Source: Phycisphaerales bacterium UBA3158 (lineage in GTDB: Bacteria; Planctomycetota; Phycisphaerae; Phycisphaerales; SM1A02). Taken from it: DNA of 7,793 bases. The first letter of the stretch is position 1. Every line of letters begins with the position of its first letter. The notes beneath the pieces were generated by a model that saw nothing but the letters and a program-made list of their open reading frames with translations, was not told the DNA's origin and did not search any database. The stretch lies in contig DEYM01000130.1 in assembly GCA_002364555.1 (NCBI GenBank), forward strand, positions 1 through 7,793, given 5' to 3'. Shown piece after piece: positions 5,361 through 7,793 of the stretch. A program made the translations under genes and the position numbers.

Positions 5361-6380
5361 CTATTTCGACCAGCATCCCAACACACTGAGTACATCATCC
5401 ACATCGACAACGCTGTCGTTGTTGGTGTCGGCGGGACAATCCTGGCATGAGCCCCAGGCCGCAAGGACGGCCAGGATGTCGTTGGTGTCGACTATCCCGT
5501 CACCGGTGACATCGCAGGGGAGCGTCTCCAGATCAGCTTCGGCCACCACGGTGCCATTGAGCAGCAGTCCAAATGAAGTGGACTCCGGCACAAGCGTAAT
5601 GAGTACGTCGGCGAAGCTGCCCGGTGGAACAATGGTGGGCATCGAGAACGGAAATGGAGGAAGTGGATTGTCACCTGGCAGATCGACGACTTCCCCCTCG
5701 TCGATCTGAATGGACAGTTCCAGTCTGGGTCCGTTGTCCGTGTATTCCAACTCGCCACTGATCGCCAAGACCGCATTCACCGGAGCCAGCGGCAGTGGCT
5801 GCCCTTCAAACGTCGCCTCCATGCTCACCAGGACCGGAACGATCGCATCGAGGGAGAACGTGTCATCCCCGATGGATACCCATGTCCCAGTGGTGCTTTG
5901 TGTCTGCTCGACCAGGCAGGAGTCGAGGGAGAGCTCGGCGAGCGGCAGTTCGATCGGTATGCCGCCCGGATACACCGCATTTGGATTGACCGTGTGAAAG
6001 GACTGGTAGTCCAGAGTGACCGTGAGAGTCAGTGGAATGGTCGACGTATTCAGCAGGTCCATCGAGAGGCCGTAGACAACGGCCAGATCCTGATCGACGA
6101 AGGGTTCCACCGCCATGAATCCGGTGGGGTTGCTCGAGCCGTTGATGGAAGTGCCGGAATCAAAGGCGATCGGGATTTCCTGATTGCCGCTCCCGCCCCA
6201 CAAGCCCGGGATCGTGATCGTCCCATCGGGGTTGGATTCGGAATCGTGGTTCCCGGTGAGATTTCCGGAGTTCGCGATGGAGGTCTCCGAATCGATGGAG
6301 ATCGAGCTCTGTGACGGTTGGATCTGGAGATCGATCCCGATCACCATGGGCAAAATGACGGCTGCTTCCAGAATGAACAT
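5361..6380 (-). CDS. Secreted protein with C-terminal dockerin-like EF-hand repeats, N-terminal part of unknown function
   Basis: This 339-residue protein starts at ATG 6380 with AGGAG 7 nt upstream (6392-6388). Residues 1-15 (MFILEAAVILPMVIG) form a short hydrophobic export-like segment, oddly with Glu5 and no basic residue. The body (about 16-285) is Ser/Thr/Asp-rich and beta-prone with very few basic residues, as in extracellular proteins, and has an imperfect repeat (30-43 and 74-87). The tail (289-339) has two calcium loops, DVTGDGIVDTND (290-301) and DTNNDSVVDVDD (318-329). Each is followed by a helix (ILAVLAAWG, VLSVLGCW), and cysteines at 289, 312, 315 and 336 could form disulfides. 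This resembles dockerin type I repeats, which Planctomycetota attach to many secreted proteins without cellulosomes. Role and ligand are unknown; surface attachment is inferred. A weak promoter (TTGTGC, 16 bp, TGC-TACTCT; 6426-6399) may precede it. Confidence 0.88.
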   Translation of the reverse strand: MFILEAAVILPMVIGIDLQIQPSQSSISIDSETSIANSGNLTGNHDSESNPDGTITIPGLWGGSGNQEIPIAFDSGTSINGSSNPTGFMAVEPFVDQDLAVVYGLSMDLLNTSTIPLTLTVTLDYQSFHTVNPNAVYPGGIPIELPLAELSLDSCLVEQTQSTTGTWVSIGDDTFSLDAIVPVLVSMEATFEGQPLPLAPVNAVLAISGELEYTDNGPRLELSIQIDEGEVVDLPGDNPLPPFPFSMPTIVPPGSFADVLITLVPESTSFGLLLNGTVVAEADLETLPCDVTGDGIVDTNDILAVLAAWGSCQDCPADTNNDSVVDVDDVLSVLGCWSK

Positions 6381-6387
6381 TGGTTCT

Positions 6388-6392
6388 CTCCT
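6388..6392 (-). promoter_or_regulatory. Ribosome binding site of the dockerin-tail gene (AGGAG)
   Basis: The minus strand reads GCAGGAGAGAACCA before ATG 6380, putting AGGAG 7 nt from the start. It settles the start against the open frame that continues to 6551. Confidence 0.7.
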
Positions 6393-6439
6393 GCTTGAAG
6401 AGTAGCACGAACCAACGACGGCACAAACAAGAGATCCTG

Positions 6440-6455
6440 AAACGACCTCTGGTCG
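6440..6455 (-). terminator. Possible weak terminator after the aldehyde dehydrogenase gene
   Basis: On the minus strand CGACC-AGA-GGTCG (6455-6443) forms a 5-bp hairpin followed by TTT (6442-6440), four bases after the aldehyde dehydrogenase stop codon. Position and order fit an intrinsic terminator, but the stem and T run are short, so read-through into the dockerin-tail gene is possible. Confidence 0.35.
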
Positions 6456-6459
6456 GACC

Positions 6460-7793
6460 TCAGGACATGACGACCGTCTTGATGTTGACGAATTCGCAGA
6501 TGCCAAGCTGGCCCAGTTCGCGTCCATAGCCACTATCGCGAATGCCTCCAAAGGGGAGTCGCGGATCGCTTCGGACGAAATCGTTCACCGAGCAGAGACC
6601 GGCCTCGATTCGATCTCTGGCGATTGAAGCGCCTTTTTCAAGATCACTGGTGAAGACGGCGGAACCGAGTCCGAATCTCGTCTGGTTGGCAAGTCTGATC
6701 GCATGATCCTCGTCTTCGGCTCGGATGACTGCAGCCGTTGGGCCAAAGAGCTCGCCATCGAAGGCAGCCATGCCCGGGGTGACATTGGTCAGGACAGTGG
6801 CGGGATACCACCATCCCTCACGATCGGGGATCGTTCCACCAAGCAGGCACTCGGCTCCGTTGGAAATGGACTCCTTGACCTGGGCATGATGGTGATCTCT
6901 CAGATCCTCTCTGGCAAGAGGACCAAGACGACAGGCCTCGTTCGAGGGATCCTCCATTTCATATGTCTTCATGGAATCCAGCAGCTTGTCGATGAATCGA
7001 TCCGCGACACCGGGTGTCACGATCAACCTCTTCGCCGAGATGCACACCTGTCCGTTGGCGAGCATCCGTGCAGTCATGATCTTGTCGATCGCAAGATCAA
7101 GGTCCGCATCGTCAAGGACAACATACGGATCGCTTCCGCCAAGTTCCATCACTGACTTCTTGAGGGCGGCACCGGCCTGAGCCGCCACTATACGACCGGT
7201 CTGACAGCTCCCCGTGAGCGTGACGCCTCGAACGGCATCGTGATTGATGACCTGTTCGGAGCGGTCCGCATCGATCACGATCGCCCTGAGCAGATCCTCT
7301 GGGAATCCGGCGTCGCGAAACAGCGACTCGATGGCATCGCCGCATCCGAAGACGCAGGGAGCATGCTTGAGAACGACGGAGTTGCCGGCGATGATCGTCG
7401 GTGCGACCGATCTGAAGACCTGCCACAAGGGGAAGTTCCAGGGCATGATCGCGTAGATGGTGCCGATGGGGCGAAAGATCACCATGGCTCGATGTCCATC
7501 GAGTTCCATCATCTGATCAGCGAGAAACGCCTCCGCATGATCCGCGAAGTACTCGCACAGCCAGGCGCACTTCTCACATTCCGCTCTCGATTGCGTGATC
7601 GGCTTGCCCATTTCAAGCGTGATCAAGGAAGACAGTTCGTCCGTTCGGGAACGGATCAATTCAGCCAGCCTCTTGAACCGCAGCGTTCTTTCGGCAAACG
7701 GCGTGTCTCGCCAGGTGAGACCACTGGCGGAGACCTGGTCGATCGTGTCGTTCAGGTCCGATGCCGAAAGCGACTGCCATGTCTGGATGGATG
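6460..7793 (-). CDS. NAD(P)-dependent aldehyde dehydrogenase, Sad/YneI succinate-semialdehyde type (5' end outside window)
   Basis: The frame runs open from the right edge to TGA 6462-6460, showing 443 residues; the true start lies beyond 7793. Numbering from the first visible codon (7791), it has the aldehyde dehydrogenase landmarks: WRDTPFAER, EMGKP (60-64), IMPWNFPLWQVFR (115-127, with N119), LKHAP (141-145), TGSCQTGR (193-200), MELGGSDPYVVL (215-226, general base E216), NGQVCISAKR (246-255, nucleophile C250), GELFGP (346-351) and the late PFGGIRDSGYGRELG (413-427). PWNFPLWQ, LKHAP, ELGGSDP, LGPLAR and the C-terminal EFVNIKTV match the E. coli Sad (YneI) branch, which oxidises succinate semialdehyde to succinate with NAD. 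Substrate is inferred from branch resemblance, so other semialdehydes remain possible. Only about 15 residues are probably missing. A TTG at 7659 is an internal Leu codon, not a start. Confidence 0.93.
   Translation of the reverse strand, partial: SIQTWQSLSASDLNDTIDQVSASGLTWRDTPFAERTLRFKRLAELIRSRTDELSSLITLEMGKPITQSRAECEKCAWLCEYFADHAEAFLADQMMELDGHRAMVIFRPIGTIYAIMPWNFPLWQVFRSVAPTIIAGNSVVLKHAPCVFGCGDAIESLFRDAGFPEDLLRAIVIDADRSEQVINHDAVRGVTLTGSCQTGRIVAAQAGAALKKSVMELGGSDPYVVLDDADLDLAIDKIMTARMLANGQVCISAKRLIVTPGVADRFIDKLLDSMKTYEMEDPSNEACRLGPLAREDLRDHHHAQVKESISNGAECLLGGTIPDREGWWYPATVLTNVTPGMAAFDGELFGPTAAVIRAEDEDHAIRLANQTRFGLGSAVFTSDLEKGASIARDRIEAGLCSVNDFVRSDPRLPFGGIRDSGYGRELGQLGICEFVNIKTVVMS

Noticed and set aside
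6381..6410. Twin-arginine signal (SRRE before MFIL) on the dockerin-tail protein
   Set aside because: The two arginines are the translation of the AGGAGA ribosome binding site itself, and no plausible start codon precedes them closely.
1..7793. CRISPR array, defence system, insertion sequence or phage module
   Set aside because: No regularly spaced repeats, transposase, terminal inverted repeats or phage or defence motifs were seen on either strand; the window is a core-gene region.

Overview
The window is a compact, moderately GC-rich bacterial chromosome segment. It holds core housekeeping genes plus one secreted protein that hints at the host. That protein (5361-6380, minus) ends in two calcium-loop repeats of the D-x-T-x-D-G-x-V-D-x-x-D type, followed by 'ILAVLAAWG' and paired cysteines. 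This dockerin-like tail is very common in Planctomycetota, especially Phycisphaerae, so I infer a Phycisphaerae-like planctomycete. The inference rests on one domain and general style, not on a marker gene. No insertion sequence, phage gene, CRISPR array or origin was seen.

Left part (1-4237): two divergent operons share a 49-bp gap. Leftward run rarA (replication-fork AAA+ ATPase) and then the first 58 codons of a likely 5-formyltetrahydrofolate cyclo-ligase cut by the window edge. Rightward run glmS (glucosamine-6-phosphate synthase) and, 5 nt later, folP (dihydropteroate synthase). The two candidate -10 boxes in the gap overlap. The glmS start codon is fixed by its catalytic Cys2, has no Shine-Dalgarno sequence, and sits where a leaderless transcript would begin.

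Middle (4225-5295): trxA with an unusual CQPC active site, tRNA-Ala(GGC) followed by a 15-bp hairpin, and a small unrecognised putative lipoprotein. Each has its own candidate -10 box. The motifs recur: CTATGATG or CTATGATT three times, GATAGAATCA twice.

Right part (5361-7793, all minus): the dockerin-like secreted protein lies downstream of an aldehyde dehydrogenase of the Sad/YneI succinate-semialdehyde type, whose N-terminus lies beyond the right edge.

Functionally, the window combines fork maintenance (RarA), cell-envelope amino-sugar supply (GlmS), folate synthesis and recycling (FolP, cyclo-ligase), thiol redox (Trx), one tRNA and semialdehyde oxidation. It looks like an ordinary core region, not a defence or mobile island. 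The items most worth checking are the glmS/rarA promoter arrangement, the CQPC thioredoxin, a changed sugar-phosphate loop in GlmS, strong genome-style enrichment of GATC, and the two exported proteins of unknown role.
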